Of a stretch of DNA of 64,000 nucleotides, positions 36,601 to 49,324 are shown one piece after another. The position numbers and the translations under genes are program-made. Source of the stretch: Coturnix japonica (taxonomy: Eukaryota; Chordata; Aves; Galliformes; Phasianidae). How positions within the stretch are numbered: the stretch's first letter is position 1; each line of letters opens with the position of its first letter. The notes under the pieces were generated by a model that did no database searches, was not told where the DNA came from, and was given only the letters and a program-made list of their open reading frames with translations. The stretch lies in assembly GCF_001577835.2 (NCBI RefSeq), contig NC_029516.1:165872441-165936440 (forward strand), in the 5' to 3' direction.

Positions 36601-39600
36601 TAATGATTAAGAAGGATTTCAGTGAAGAGGCCAAAGAGATGATGAGGTGTGTTTCTTCATTAAGTGTTTGTGAGACATGCTAGCAGTCCTCATCCTTATC
36701 AAGGAGCAATAGTAATGGCCCATCTTTTGTGGGAAGGATAACATCAACTCTGCACAGAGATGTCACCATTACAAGTGCCCTGTATGCTCACACCGTAATG
36801 TTCCTGTTCTTTTACCTCTACCACCTGCACAGTGGTAGACTGTAGAGGAAGGACTTACTTCCCAACAGCAGGGCTGATTTCTGGTTCATCCCTGCATGTG
36901 GCTGGTACAACACACTGCTGTTGCAATGGAAACACAGACAAAGATGTTATTTTATCAAAAGGATTATATGAATAGGATGCACTGTTAGCTCCCTTAAGCT
37001 TTTCTTCTGTTGTAGGCTTGTTGAATCCATAATGTTTTAGCTTAATATGCCTTTGTTCAGCACACAGAAGAACAGTGCAGGCTTTTGAGCACCCTGAGCC
37101 TGTTTTACCAGCAGCTGTGGTTTAGCTGCCCCAGAGGTGTGAAGCTCAGACAGCTGGGAAGGTTCTGTCTGGTCTATTCCATTTGATACAGCCTGTGCTG
37201 TACCACTGGGAGCATCCCAGCCTTCAGCAGAGGAGTGGGCAGTGCATGATTTATGTGGAAAATTCTGAAACATAATGAAAACCTCTTTTGGCTGGAGGTG
37301 AGGAATTCTGCAGCTCTGGCCAGAGTGCATAAATTAGCTTAAGTACAAATGTCAACTTTACACCGCTGTGAGTTATACCTTGTATTTCCTCTGTGTCATG
37401 TCTCTAGGATACGAGCTTTAATAAATAACCAGTTTCTTAATTCTTGCATACCTTCTTCGGGAGGTTTCAGTGAAGCTAAATAATAGAGAACTCTTGAAGA
37501 CTAATCTTCAGAATTAGCCTGTTGAAGCAGCTATGTTGAGATGTCATCCAGCCTAGACTGCCTTGTGATGAATGAGCTACCAGGAGTGCTGGGATGTCTT
37601 TGATAAGTGACTGAACCTGCCAGTGTCTGACTCAACAGCTCTGTTCCCTGTGTGCTTCCAGACTCCAATCTTTTGGCCTTTAATCACAACAATAAGTTTT
37701 CAGTTGCTGCCATCACTATAGAAGTGCCAGATTGGGATGCACGTAGATTATTTCCACAAGCTTCCATTCCACTGCAGTGGAGATGCAGTCGGTGCAGCAG
37801 GCAGAGCCCAGAGCACAGTGAGTTTCACACACAGGGAGCAGCACAGCTCCCTTGGCACCTCATTGTACTTTACAGCTCTGCTGAGCTGTGAGCTTGGGTG
37901 CCTGCAGGCAGACAGCTAGATGTTGATGTCTTCCTTGGGAGCTGCATCCTGCCATTTGACCACTGCTTGCAGTGTAACACAGGTGCTATGGCGTTCTTCA
38001 GTTCCAGGTTTTTTTCTGTCACTTAACACTTCAGTCTGACAGTACTTTTTTCATTACCAGAAAGCAAAATACATGATTGATGGAGACTGAAGGATATTAT
38101 GTGGGTTACATAAAACAGATAAAAGTTACGACAATGCTTAGCGGGTTGTTTTAAAGTCTGATTATGGAAAAATGAGACATGCATCTGTGTGTTCAGGCTC
38201 AGTAACTCTGGGTCACTGCCAAGGTTCATGTCTCAGAAACCTGATGTGTTGTGCTCTGTGTGCTGCCTTGAGTTCCCCCAGGGTTCAGCTTTAAAGACAG
38301 GCAGCTGCTGTGGCAGCTTGAGAGAAGTTCTTCCTGCACAAGCATTTGTCAACTGAGACATTCTAGGTTCTTATATTGAACTGTGTCATAGAATCATAGA
38401 AGGGCCTGGGTTGAAAAGGACCACAATGATCATCCAGTTTCAACCCCCTGCTGTGTGCAGAGTTGCCAACCACCAGACCAGGCTGCCCAGAGCCACATCC
38501 AGCCTGGCCTTGAATGCCTGCATGGATGGGGCATCCACAACCTTGTTGGAGCTCTTAAATAGTCTTTTGACGTCCACTTAGTTTTCACCTGAAATTTCTC
38601 AGTATTCTTTTTAATTGGTCCCTATGGAACTGGTACCTGTCAAAGCTGAGTAGAGCGCTCCAGACGACAGCGGAGTTATGTGTTGCTGGAAGGTTCTTCC
38701 ACCTACTGAATATTGTGTAACGTGTCCTCTTTCCTCATGAGGATAGGGAAAGTCTTCTAATCCATATATGGTTTTTCTTATAATAGATATGTAAATGGTA
38801 AATCTAGGATTTGACTTAATACTCGATGGAACGTTCAAAACAAGTAGAGCAGAAATGAGTACAGCTAGATCAACAGTTTATTAGCAGTGTTAAGCTCTGG
38901 AGTGTATCTTTATTTCTGTCCTTATTCTGCTCATATACAAGTGTCAGATGCTCTGAGAAGGCTGAGCTGGGAATTAAAGCTAGGAGTGTATTTGCAGCTA
39001 AATTATGTTTATCTTTCTCCATCAACTAAATTCAAAGAATGGCTGAGAAAAGTAATATATATCCATTTCTGGTTCTCAGGAGCAAGAGCAAAAGGCTGAA
39101 GAAGAAAGGATTCGGATGGAGAACATCCTGAGTGGAAACCCACTGCTGAACCTCACCGGCCCAGCACAGCCCCAGGCAAACTTCAAAGTGAAAAGGAGGT
39201 ACGGCGCAGTCCATGCTGCGATATCCATCCCTGGGTTCTCTCTCATTGCTCTGAGGGTCTATTAAATGTCATTTCCTTGCTCAGATCTTGCAACAACGTG
39301 ATGTAAGATGAAACACCGTTTTGTCTTACTCGTTTCTCCAGCATTGTTCACATGAATATGAAAAGTAGGAGGACCAGTTTTCTTCAATTTGATGTCATGC
39401 TTCCATTTAAAAAATACTAATTTTATGTTGGGGTGACTAGAATTAGTAGATGATGGCCTTTTCCTAAATAGGATTCCTGTTTACACATTACTTTTGTGTT
39501 TATTAGTGTTCAGGAGCACTGAAGGTTTGCTCTGCTCTGTTCAAGTGCCTGTAGGGTAACCTTAATTGCCCCGACATTATTGCTTCTAACTCCAGATTGT

Positions 39601-39898
39601 TTCAAAGTTGACTCAGATTAGCAGATCTTTTCTTTTTGAAGTCTAAAATTCACTCCCAGTGTACAATTGCTTGTAACACATTGAAACAGGACAGACAAAT
39701 TGTATCTCAGTGTTTTTATAGGTAGCGTCACCTTGATTTACCTGAGTTAAAAACGTCTTTATTTTCAGATGGGATGATGATGTTGTCTTCAAGAATTGTG
39801 CCAAGGGAATCGATGAGACCAAGAAGGACAAGAGATTCGTGAATGACACCCTGCGATCAGAATTTCACAAGAAATTCATGGAGAAATACATCAAGTAG
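30500..39898 (+). CDS. CWC15: Spliceosome-associated protein CWC15
   Basis: CWC15 is a small, largely disordered nuclear protein of the PRP19/CDC5L-related part of the activated spliceosome, contacting the catalytic RNA core (family knowledge). Six coding exons give 230 residues, against 229 in human: 30500-30630, 32550-32662, 33606-33694, 34305-34415, 39080-39198 and 39769-39898. All junctions keep frame and are GT-AG. Residues 1-44 ([20 protein letters not shown] and on) are near identical to human. An acidic DDED-rich run lies at about residues 112-126, followed by a helical [20 protein letters not shown] region. The conserved end is KKFMEKYIK. The start is preceded in the same exon by TAACTAAA. 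Divergent from ENDOD1, convergent with AMOTL1. Confidence 0.98.
30631..32549 (+). other. CWC15: CWC15 intron after coding exon 1
   Basis: 1,919 bp, donor GTAAGT, acceptor GCTGTTTCAG. Contains impure TG-rich stretches at about 31541-31592. No CR1 or gene recognised. Confidence 0.9.
31541..31592 (+). repeat. Impure (TG)n stretch
   Basis: Two short TG runs separated by about 20 bp of unrelated sequence, within the CWC15 intron. Confidence 0.7.
32550..32662 (+). CDS. CWC15: CWC15 coding exon 2
   Basis: Completes the split Arg and encodes [20 protein letters not shown]-like sequence, through an alternating Arg/Glu stretch to DRPTR plus one base. Donor G/GTAAAA. Human has [10 protein letters not shown] by memory, so one Thr is Ala here. 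Confidence 0.97.
32663..33605 (+). other. CWC15: CWC15 intron after coding exon 2
   Basis: 943 bp, AT-rich, with no recognisable repeat or gene. Confidence 0.9.
33606..33694 (+). CDS. CWC15: CWC15 coding exon 3
   Basis: Encodes [20 protein letters not shown] and on to DADDPLTD, ending in phase 0 at donor GTATGC. The KKPRLD stretch is a plausible basic nuclear-localisation element. Confidence 0.97.
33695..34304 (+). other. CWC15: CWC15 intron after coding exon 3
   Basis: 610 bp. It holds a short (AT)n run at about 33779-33795 and nothing else recognised. Confidence 0.9.
34305..34415 (+). CDS. CWC15: CWC15 coding exon 4 (acidic run)
   Basis: 37 codons in phase 0. It opens [20 protein letters not shown] and continues into the lysine- and glutamate-rich helix to QARK. 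Human has a slightly different acidic spacing (EEDEDFEEESDDDD by memory), consistent with a flexible acidic tract. Confidence 0.97.
34416..39079 (+). other. CWC15: CWC15 long intron after coding exon 4
   Basis: 4,664 bp with donor GTAAAA and acceptor GGTTCTCAG. Contains one antisense CR1 at 38386-38560. The remainder is AT-rich with no gene or tandem repeat. A C/D-box-like pair near 37565-37614 was examined and rejected. Confidence 0.9.
38386..38560 (-). repeat. CR1 LINE 3' fragment
   Basis: ATAGAATCATAGAAGGGCCT tail, then GGTTGAAAAGGACCACAATG and CAGCCTGGCCTTGAATGCC. Antisense to CWC15. Confidence 0.9.
39080..39198 (+). CDS. CWC15: CWC15 coding exon 5
   Basis: 39 codons plus two bases. It encodes [20 protein letters not shown], then [19 protein letters not shown], and a split Arg at donor AG/GTACGG. 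The [13 protein letters not shown] segment is strongly conserved. Confidence 0.97.
39199..39768 (+). other. CWC15: CWC15 last intron
   Basis: 570 bp, donor GTACGG, acceptor TTATTTTCAG. Nothing else recognised. Confidence 0.9.
39769..39898 (+). CDS. CWC15: CWC15 last coding exon
   Basis: Completes the split Arg, then [20 protein letters not shown], on to [20 protein letters not shown] and K before TAG. This C-terminal block is the most conserved part of the family and contacts the spliceosome core. Confidence 0.98.
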
Positions 39899-40110
39899 TG
39901 CAGCTTTATGTGCTGTGGTGCTGAAGGACTTGGCAGGTTGTTCCCTCGCTCTCCCTCTGAATTCAAGGCTGAATATTTGGTCATCGATTCCAAAATGCTG
40001 TATCAAAATTGTCAGCAGCTTCATAAGTAATAACTGCTATGTGTGGAATTCTATTCCTTCAGTATGCTTTCCTTTTGGGTTTTAATTAAACCAGTTTGTG
40101 TTTTGTGTTT
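39899..40110 (+). other. CWC15: CWC15 3' untranslated region
   Basis: A short 3' UTR of about 210 bp ending after an ATTAAA signal. Confidence 0.7.
40085..40090 (+). terminator. CWC15: CWC15 poly(A) signal (ATTAAA variant)
   Basis: ATTAAA is followed within 10-30 bp by a GT-rich stretch, CAGTTTGTGTTTTGTGTTTT, the expected downstream element. Confidence 0.7.
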
Positions 40111-43100
40111 TTCTGTTAGTGAGAATTTATTGTTACTGTCCTTCTTGTAGATGGTGGGAAAAAACATTTTGCAGTACATGCTGCAGTTGTGTGAAGTGCT
40201 TTCCACAATAACCTGCACACAAATAGGTGGGGGTTTGCAATGGTGTGAGTGCCAGTATTATCAGTCAGGGAATTGCTGACCGTGATGAGCAGTGTGAGCT
40301 GAGAAGCCCACCCTTTTTGTAGCAGAGTAGCCTTGCTTTCTTTTGATACCTACTTAGAAACTTAGTTAACCTTCACTTTTAGCTTACATTAACAACCAAA
40401 TCATAGCTGTGTGGGATGGCTCCGTGTTCCCAACCCCGCAGCTTCTGGGCTGCCTTGGCTCAGTGTTTCTGGGGTGAAACAGTGTAGTGCTTGGGGCAGC
40501 ACTGCAGGCAAATCCTATTGGTGACCTTGGAGGCTTTTCCTCTTTCCTGATTGATTGCAGTGCTCAGCCCTGCAGGCACAGCCAAGTGGTCACAAAGCTC
40601 TGTCTGTGTGTGTGTGTGGTTCAGTCGTGATGGCGTTGTTGGAAACTTAAGCGAGTGATCTCACTGAGGTGTCATAGTGAAATATTCAGTGAAATATTGT
40701 GCTCTTTAAAGATGACAACATAATATACGGTTGATGGAAAAATCTCAGTTGTGAAGGGATTTTTCTCTTTTCCTCTTGAGTTGCTTTGGTTGCGTTTGAA
40801 ATCTTGGCCGAGCGATGCACTGGATACAAACAGCCTTTACAGAAGGTGGTGTGATGCTCGGGATAGTTAATTCTTACCATCTTTTACGGTAATGCCATTC
40901 TTTCCAAGCTTTTAATTTGAAAATGAACCTGATTTTATTTTCAAGTGAGTAAATGCTAAAAATATATATGTGCTTTTTTGTTGGGTATGACTTGTATGCT
41001 GCAGAAGGTTTTGCTCATTACAGCTGTATTTCCAACCTCATTAGGCAATGCATAGTGTACTCATGCCAACAGCTTATACCCATGTTTACTTGGAAGAGAG
41101 ATTTTCAGCGTGCTTAGGGTCATGTGAGCTCCTGCAGCTACTGGAGGAATATGTGCTTGTGTTACACGTGCTACCTGCCTCGTGACAGCAGCACTTCTTG
41201 AGAGTCAGAAAACACATTCATAATAGTTCATAATTCTCTCTTTCCATTACAGCCACTAAAACCTTGGTATACAGGCAATGTGATTGGGGGGAGGGGGGGG
41301 AAGAAAGTTGAGAGCTGCACTTGTCCGAGTCTGGCACTGGGGAAGCAGCTGCTGCTCCAGGTCTGACCTAACAGCATTGCTGTCATGGCAACATCAAAAA
41401 ATAATTGCTGCAGCTGTATTACGAGATGTAATTGCTGTGCCAAAGTTGGTGAGTACACATGCAGCTTTATTGGAGGGCTGTGTAGCTGAAACACCACAGT
41501 TCTATGCATTCATGGAAACTGTAAGTGCATAAACCATCGTTTCTGTGCCTGAAACGCTGCAACTCTTTTTGAAGAGAAAACAGTACTTGTGGGAAGTGGC
41601 TGGGTCCTGCTGGCGGAGCGCCTCGCTCTGTACACAGCTGTTCCCTGCAGGTGGAGGAGCACCAGGTCCTTTCATCTGCATAACAGAGGTGTGCTTGGCC
41701 ATGTTTTCCAGTAGCTCTCTTCCCTCCTTTGTTCCTCCACAGTTCCTGCACCTCTGTGTGAGCTTTTATGTTGGTACTGTTGTTCAGCAGCACTACTGGA
41801 TTTGCAGATCTTGTCTCTCATCTCCTCTCTCAGAGCTTTTGCAGCACACAAGTAGGCAGCTCAGGAGTCCCAATCCTTATCCCAAGGGTTTTGGGTGGTT
41901 GACCACTGAGTTTTCTTTAACAGAGCTGGGAAGCACTGGGAAGAGCACTGTGCTTTCTGGGTTTGTGCTGTTATTGATGCTTCCTTTTCTATTGTGCTTC
42001 CAGTGCTCATCTGCGGGAATTCAAACAGATCATTTGTTGGCCAACTGAGCAGCCAGGACGGCTTCATAGTGCACGTCTGCAAGCATCACATCAGCACACT
42101 GCAACAGGTGGCTCAGAACAAAACCACGTGCTTTATCAGCTCTTCCCTTCATACTTATCTCCAGCATTGCAGTTATCTTCGTAGTTCTGGAACTGAACTG
42201 GCTTTTTAACAACATCTATTTTCAACGCAAGCAATGGGAGAAAGGAGAGTTTTAGAGAACCGAGGAGCAATAAATAAATAAACAAAGTAGATTAAAGCCC
42301 TTCCTTATGTAATACCGTTTCTGCCATTTGCTCCAGTAACAAATAAGAGCTGGTGTTAGATGGAGGCGTTAGAGCAGCAGATGGTGATCAGGACTCCTGC
42401 CGTCTATTTTCAGCCACCAGCCCAGGATGGTGGCCTGGTTTTCATTCCCCTGGTCTGACTCACGCTGCAGAGCTGCGTTATTTGAGGAGCTGGGGATCTT
42501 CCCTCCTTCAAGGCCTCTGCTGAGCTACAAAGGGAGATGAATCCTGCCCTGTGTGGGGTGCTGGGTGTCCTGCACACCACTGCATTGTGTCCCAATGGCA
42601 GCCCCTCTGAGACATGAGGGTGCAGGAGGGCTGAGCTAACCCTGCAGGGGGTGGAAGCAGTTCCAGTCCCTTGTGTGAGGGGTTGGTGCACCCCTGGGTG
42701 CACCTCCTTTCCTTTCTGTACGGCTGTGGGCTGGGCTGGCTCCCCTATGGCTTTTTGTGGCGTGGTGCAGCTCTGTCACTTTCTTTGGCCCATTTCTCCC
42801 CCAGCAGGCTTAGCCTAAACTCTGTTTCTTGTCCTTGCTTCATTTGTATGCCACATTTCTGACTTATCTCTGACCAACAGTGTTTGTCTTGCAGGGCACA
42901 ACTCAGTAGCAACAAAGAGCAGCACTGGATTATTCTGTTTAAACATCAGTTTAAACATCATTTGCGTGTGCTTTCCTTACAGAACATCTCAAAAGCAATC
43001 AAGGTCACTGCAGCACGTGCTTATCCGTGAGCCTCAGGCTGCCCATCCCTGGGGCTCCTCCTGCCCCACTGCCCTCTTGGCAGCTCCTGCACTTCTTAAG

Positions 43101-44729
43101 GGTTTGTCATTTTAGAAGCTAAAATGAAACTAAAAGTGCTGAGCTGAACATACCTTTCAACTCACTGCTTTAGAAGGGTCAAAGAAAACCCAGTTCCAAG
43201 AAGGAGAGAGTGAGCGTTCAGCTTCCATCAAAGCTGCTGGCATCGAGGAAGGCAAGCGGGTCTTGGCGACGCGGACAGATATTCTGAGTGTAATAACATT
43301 TAGAATAACACATGCTTACCCAGCGGTCACGTTGTATACGAAGTTCATTTCTATTGAGTGAGGACCTTTTCCAGGAATAGAACTCTTTTTCTTTGGAAAT
43401 CCAGAACTGCACTTTTCCTTTGATGGAGAGGGCAAACGCACAATTCATTTTGCGCTGTGGGCAAAACTGAGCTCACCACTGTCCTCTCCTGTTTGGAGGT
43501 GGGAATATCACAGATGGGGCTGTTCTGGCACTTACCTGATGTGTCAGCATGGAGGTGTTGGTGGGACCAGGTCCCCAAAGCTGCACCAGGCCAGTGCTGG
43601 CTCACAAGGCAAAGCGGATTCTAGAGCCAGCACTGCTCCAGGTCCTCTGCCTCCCCCCCAAGCATTGCTTTGATAGCTCTGTGGATTAAAGAAATGGTTT
43701 TACTTTATCCGCAGCAGGGAGCCTGCTCAGGAGCTGCACCAGTGCTGCCAGCCCCTCCAGGAGAGCAATTAAGCCTATGGAGTTGTGGGCCTGCTTCCAG
43801 CCTCAAGGCACTGCTGGCTGCTCCAAGGTGTGCTGCTATGAGTCAGAGCTGATTCTGCACCTCTGGGGACAGCGTGGATTTGAGAATCTGGCTCTGAGCA
43901 TCTCCCTGCTCTCATTGCAGGCTCCTGGTGCTGAGGAGGTGGGTCCCTGTGCCTTGGGAAGCACTGAGTGGTCCCTAGGCCGTTTCTGGTGTGGCTGTAT
44001 CAGTTCTGCTCTGCCGGACGGCCTTGCTTTGTTGCCTGTAGCAACATCTGCTTGAAAATAAGAGCTGTGACAAACGGATGGGTTTGCTGGTGGCTGTGTG
44101 AGAATGGTTGACATTATTAATTACAGCTGTTACTATCACTGCTATTTATAACTGTTGGGGCCACGCAGCAGCTATTTTTGCTGGGGATATGGCAGCGTGT
44201 GACTCAAAGCAGGGTCACCCAGATGGCACCTCTGTGAGCAGAGCAGCAGTCTGGGGCAAAGGCTCGGCCATCACGGAGGGGCTGATTTCTCTCCTATTGC
44301 CTCAACAACTGCTTTTCTTGGCAGGGAGCTGGTGGGAAGAAGCCTGCAATGTTAATAGGGAATCCTTTTTTTTTTTTCCCTGGAAAAAAGAAACGTGTAT
44401 ATACGTCAATGTGTCCAGGGCACCCAGACAGAGTGGCACATCATCAAGGCTCAGGCTGTGACTCAAAAGGGACAATACTGCTTGGTGCACAAGTCAGGGG
44501 TTTGTGGCACTAACTTCTTCAGATGGGCTGAGCTGTGCAGAAGTGACTCATGGTTTTGGACATCTCGGTTTCTGGGTGACCCTGGTTGAGCTGCTGCAGA
44601 TCACTCTGTGCAGATAACCACTCTTCTCCAGCCTCACAGCTTCAAGTCACTGGGCATGTTTACAGTTCATGGCCCTCTTAGTCCCTTCTCACAGATTACA
44701 GTTCAGTTGTGGCATCCATCAATCCATAC

Positions 44730-44924
44730 TCAGAGTGTGGTGAGGCCCTGGCACAGCTGCCCCAAGAGCTGTGGTGCCCCATCCCTGGAGGTGATTGAGA
44801 CCAGGCTGGATGGACCCTGGGCAGCCTGAGCTGGTGGGGGGAAACCAGCCCACGGCAGGGGTTGGAGTGGGGTGAGCTTTGAGGGTCCTCCCAGCTCAAG
44901 CCATTCTATGATTCTGTGATTGCA
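44730..44924 (+). repeat. CR1 LINE 3' fragment
   Basis: GTGGTGAGGCCCTGGCACAG, GGGCAGCCTGAGCTGGTGGG and the tail CCATTCTATGATTCTGTGAT. Confidence 0.9.
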
Positions 44925-45649
44925 GCCCTATAAATGGGCACGGATGCACAAGTGCTACACAAGCAGACTGGGTCCAGATGAAGCTCCGGATTCCCAGTTT
45001 AACCCATTTGCTCAGGGCTGTCCAGTCAGAGGAGCACAGCAAGAGTTGGCTTCAGCCTTCTCTTTCAGAACTTGAGGTGCCCTTCTGTTTTTCAGAAGGC
45101 ATGTAGAGAAAAAGGCAAGTTACTGTGGACAATGATGAGCTGACAAATTCTAATTAACAAGTGATTGTTTCAGAACAAATCATATTTTGAGGGAATATGT
45201 TCAGAGGAGAGGATGGACTTCAGCCTCACCAGCTTTCAGTTGTGATCATTTTCCTTTTGACTGTTCACCTTTAAGTACTTTAGTCTGTGAAGCTGAGGTT
45301 ACTCATCCTTAAATGAAAATGCTCATGCTCACTTGTGTCCTCTCCAGGACACTCAGCAGACATAGGCTGTCAGAAGGCATCACACCAATCCACAGCTTCC
45401 TTAGCATCTAGTATCTATGAATTCAGGACTTCTGTCCTGCGAGATTCACCCTGTTTCTACTATTCCACATTAAAGGATTGTTTAGTTCCCCAGGATGAAA
45501 TGCCTGCTGGCTGCTTGGTTGTTTTTTTCTTTTTTGTTTTGTTTTATTTATTATTTCTTTTAACTATTACACGTTTCTGTTACCACAGATTCCATAAGCA
45601 TGTTATTTCTTGCCAGAAATATTAAATATAACCCAAAATTCATCTTTGA

Positions 45650-46580
45650 GGATCTCCAGTAGGTATCTCCCTTCAGGCTGAGAAGACCTTTCTGAAGCTG
45701 AACGCTGATATCCCCCTTAGTCCCTGTGCTGCCCATCTCAGTTTCCTCCCATTGGGTACCATCTTCTTCATTTTAACTAATGGTTTTTCAAGGGACACTG
45801 TAACAGAAGTTTGGTCAAGCCCAGAGAGAGCTGACTGAGTGCTTCTCCTTTGTTATTCAGGAAAGCTCCCAGAGTCCTTGGGCAAGAATTTCCTTAGGCA
45901 GACACCACAGACAAATGGAGCAGTAGTTGCCTGAGGCATCTTCCTTACTTTCTTAAATTACTGTTTTCCAGTACAGCTTCTGAAACATCGTAGATTAATT
46001 TCAAACACTTGCTGTTGGACTTCACTTGATGGTCTGACTCTTCCCATCTCTGGGGTGGAGCTGGTCCAGTTCTTTCAGTTGGTATGCACTCAGCTCGTTC
46101 GGATTTTCATTCCCTTCACATGTGGTCATTTCCATACCCCGATGTCCCTCATCCATCTTCACTTTGTCTTGGGACTCAGGATCCTTTTTCTTCCCAAAGC
46201 CTGACACAAAACAGCCACCTTATTTGAGGGATGGAGTTCAGTATCTTTAAGCTTCGCCACATCCTGGGCACACAGAAACCACATTTCTTTGTTCTCTTCT
46301 CATTTGTGACTCATAAACGTTTTACTGGTTGTTTTAATTTCCTTTGCAAGATGGGACACAGCTTGACTTTGGCGATTCTCGTGTTACCCCTACACTTCCT
46401 GACCTCTAACATCAAATTCTCTTTGCCGGTTAATCCCTTTTTCCATCCACTGCAGGCTTGTGGTTATTCCTCATTTTCTTTCTGTGGTAATTCTTGATCC
46501 AATTAAGGCATTAGCCTTTCCCCTGATAGCTTTCCTCTCTTGCCTGGGATATACAGTCCACGCTGTTGTCAGTTCAGTTG
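45650..46580 (-). repeat. Possible ancient CR1-like LINE remnant
   Basis: The minus strand is A-rich and resembles the body of an old LINE, with stretches such as GTGGCGAAGCTTAAAGATAC. No conserved reverse-transcriptase block survives that I can name. Offered only as a candidate. Confidence 0.2.
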
Positions 46581-46740
46581 ATTTCTCTGAATAATTCCCT
46601 TAATTTCTCTGAATTCCCCCTCTGAGATGTTCGTGTCAAGCTAACTTCTTTTTGATTTAAAGGGAGATGCCTTGAGGGCACTTGATCCAAGATCTTTTCT
46701 ATGACAAATTGCTCTGTGAAGTCTTTATCTCTCAGCAGAA

Positions 46741-47201
46741 CAGGTGCAAGGTGTTGCACTTGAGTTGGGGCAATCCCAGATATGAGAACAGAAAAGCCCT
46801 GCAGAGTTGGATCTGGGGATCCTGATGGATATGAGCCAGTAGCTCATGTTTTTTTGCAGCCTTGAAGCCTGGAGGGCCAACAGCAACTCGGGCTGCATCA
46901 ACACAGGAGTGGCAGCAGGGAGAGGGAGAGGGTTGTTCCCCTCTGCTCTGCCCTTGTGAGTCCCCATCCGGAGGACTTAGAGCTGTTGGAGTGAGTCTAG
47001 AGGGGTGCCATGAAGGTGCTCAGAGGGCTGGTGGACCTCTACTATGAAGGAAGGTTGTACTTGATCAGCTCGGAGAAGAGAAGGCTGCAAGGAGAGCTGA
47101 CAGCAGCCTTCCAGTACATATAAGGGGACTTTAAACAGGGAGACCAGCTTTCAAGGTCCCTTTCAACCCAAACCATTCTATGACCCTCTGATTCTATGGT
47201 G
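46741..47201 (+). repeat. CR1 LINE fragment with internal deletion
   Basis: It begins GGTGCAAGGTGTTGCACTTG, the end of ORF2. It continues through GGTGCTCAGAGGGCTGGTGG, then jumps from TTTAAACAGGGAGACCAGC to the last 60 bp and tail CCATTCTATGACCCTCTGAT. Roughly 250-300 bp of the usual 3' region are missing. Confidence 0.85.
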
Positions 47202-47949
47202 AACCCAAGCAAGAAAATAATTTATCTGATCGGATACTTCAGGGAAGAAACCAGACTGCTGTGTCCATGAGTTACTGCATCTCATGATGACCAGCAACAC
47301 AATGATTCATTAATATCTTTGTTAGAGACTTCCATTCTTGGAAGCATCAGCTGTTCTTTTCTGCAAAGAAATGCCAGGAGAAAACTTCAATGCAGAGATC
47401 CAACAAAGGGACCGTCCACATAACTGCATTTGTTGCTCAACCAAACTCATTGCTCCTCATCCTCTGATAAGCTGCTTTCAAAAACAAAAAAAAGGTAAGA
47501 GAAAATAATGCAAAATACCAGATTTGGGCTCTTTAAGAAAAGCAATTGCTGCTGTTGATGGGATGGTGCTCCCTCCCCTGCCCCCTGGGCCCCTGCCAGC
47601 AGGCTGGGGTGGAGCTTTGCGTCCCAAACGTCTCCTCTGCTTTAGGGCTTCAAGTGCATTTTTCACATGGGAAAAAATCTTGTAGTGTAGTGTCCAAAGG
47701 GAAAATTGACGTGCTTCGGGTCAGCATTGCCAACTGCGAGCAAATGTTTGCTTTAAGGAGGTGTGTGACATTCCTTTCCAAAACCAAAAGGAACATGGTC
47801 TTCAGGAGCTCTCCTGAATTTTAACCAGTTGAGTGGATGAGGAGGCAAAGAGAACTTCTAAGACTGCGTAGTTAAACACAGAGTTATAAAATACCAGCCA
47901 ATTCCTGTGAGAGAACTGTTGTGTCCTCTGCATGCAGAACCCAAACCCA

Positions 47950-48200
47950 GTGCTCAGGCCCAAGTGTTCTACCTGCCCCAACCCAAGTACAGCACCCTGC
48001 ACTTGGCCTTATTGAACCTCATTAGGTTCTCATGGGCCCACTTCTCCAGCCTGTCCAGGTCCCTCTGGATGGCTTCCCTTCCTCCCAATGTATCAACAGC
48101 AAAACTTGCTGAGGGTGCACTGATGAAGATGCTGAAGAGCACCGGTCCCAAGACTGACCCCTGAGGGACACCACTTGTATCTGGCCTCCACCCTGACACA
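47950..48200 (-). repeat. CR1 ORF2 reverse-transcriptase fragment
   Basis: On the minus strand one frame reads [20 protein letters not shown], then [20 protein letters not shown], then [15 protein letters not shown]. This is the CR1 reverse-transcriptase segment around the PQGSVLGP block. The FADDTKL block that normally separates the first two pieces is lost by an internal deletion. No 3' tail is present. Confidence 0.85.
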
Positions 48201-49324
48201 GGGACACTCCTTCAGCTGAGGCAGAGATGCTCCCTGCACACTCCCCCAGCATGAAGGCAGACACAAACCTTCAGTTCTGCACGGATATTCCTCTACCCCA
48301 CAGCAGTGTGGACACCCTGCCCTGCTTCAAAACAGTGCTGGCTAAGGACCAAGAAGGGCCACGCAGGGTTACCCCGGAAAATATGTGCTCTGATATTTTA
48401 TTCATCTGGAGCTGAAGTGGTTGGTATGAAAGAAAACACCCCGTGGGGCTTCATGCCTCGAGTCAATGGATTCCTGCTCCTTTTATAGCTCAGGAATGCT
48501 GGCACGCTCGGCCGGTGTTCCAGGGCTGTGAAGGCGCAGCTTACGGTCTGGATAACCATTAATCACAGCAGCACGGTGACAGCTGTGCACCTCCTGCTGA
48601 GCTTTCAGATGTGGGCAAGGACGAGTGCTTCCCAGCTGACCAAGACTTCTGTCATAAGAGCTACAGAGCTGCAAGCAGATGGGATTCAGAATCTGCGGGC
48701 AAAGGGTTTCAGCTCCCCACAGGGCTCCTCTATCCCACAGCAGTGCTAAGCGTTTTCTGGGTATGCAACCTGTCAGAGTACCCCAAAACCTGTCAGAGGG
48801 TGCTGAGAGCCCCCAGCAGGATATTCAGAGCCCAGCTTCACCAGGTTGGGCTGCATCCAGCTCCCAGATTCAGGACACCTGGCACGGCCATCCTCCCAGC
48901 AAGGGATGTTTATGGTTGGAGTGTTTCTACCACGGTGCTGACAGCATTGGCGGTGCTAGCACAAACCTCGGTGGGTGATGTGCTCCATCAAGTCCAGCTC
49001 TGGGAGCTATTTAAAGACATGAGGAATCAGAGCTTCTCCTCAAGAATGCACCTCATTGATGGTTGGACATTTGTTTCTTTACAGCAAGGGGAGGAGGAAG
49101 CCTCCATCCCAGTAACCAACCAGAAGAGGAGAGACGTTGCAGCTGTGCAGCACGCTGAATCCAAGTGGATCCTGAAAAGGTCTCATTTGGGGTTGGATTG
49201 CTCTTGCTTTTTGAATGCTTCGAAATGGTGATTGTATTGACGGCTTTAGCTCCTCTGAGCTCCCTCCCTGTCTGTGCTAAGAGGACGCTGCTCCTCACTC
49301 ACTTCTGGGAAGATGCAGTCAATC

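Noticed and set aside
37565-37614. C/D-box snoRNA-like pair (GTGATGA ... CTGA) in a CWC15 intron
   Set aside because: Only 50 nt between boxes, no terminal stem, no clear C'/D' boxes.
48611-49231. 206-codon plus-strand ORF
   Set aside because: No domain, no splice or promoter context, unremarkable composition; probably chance.
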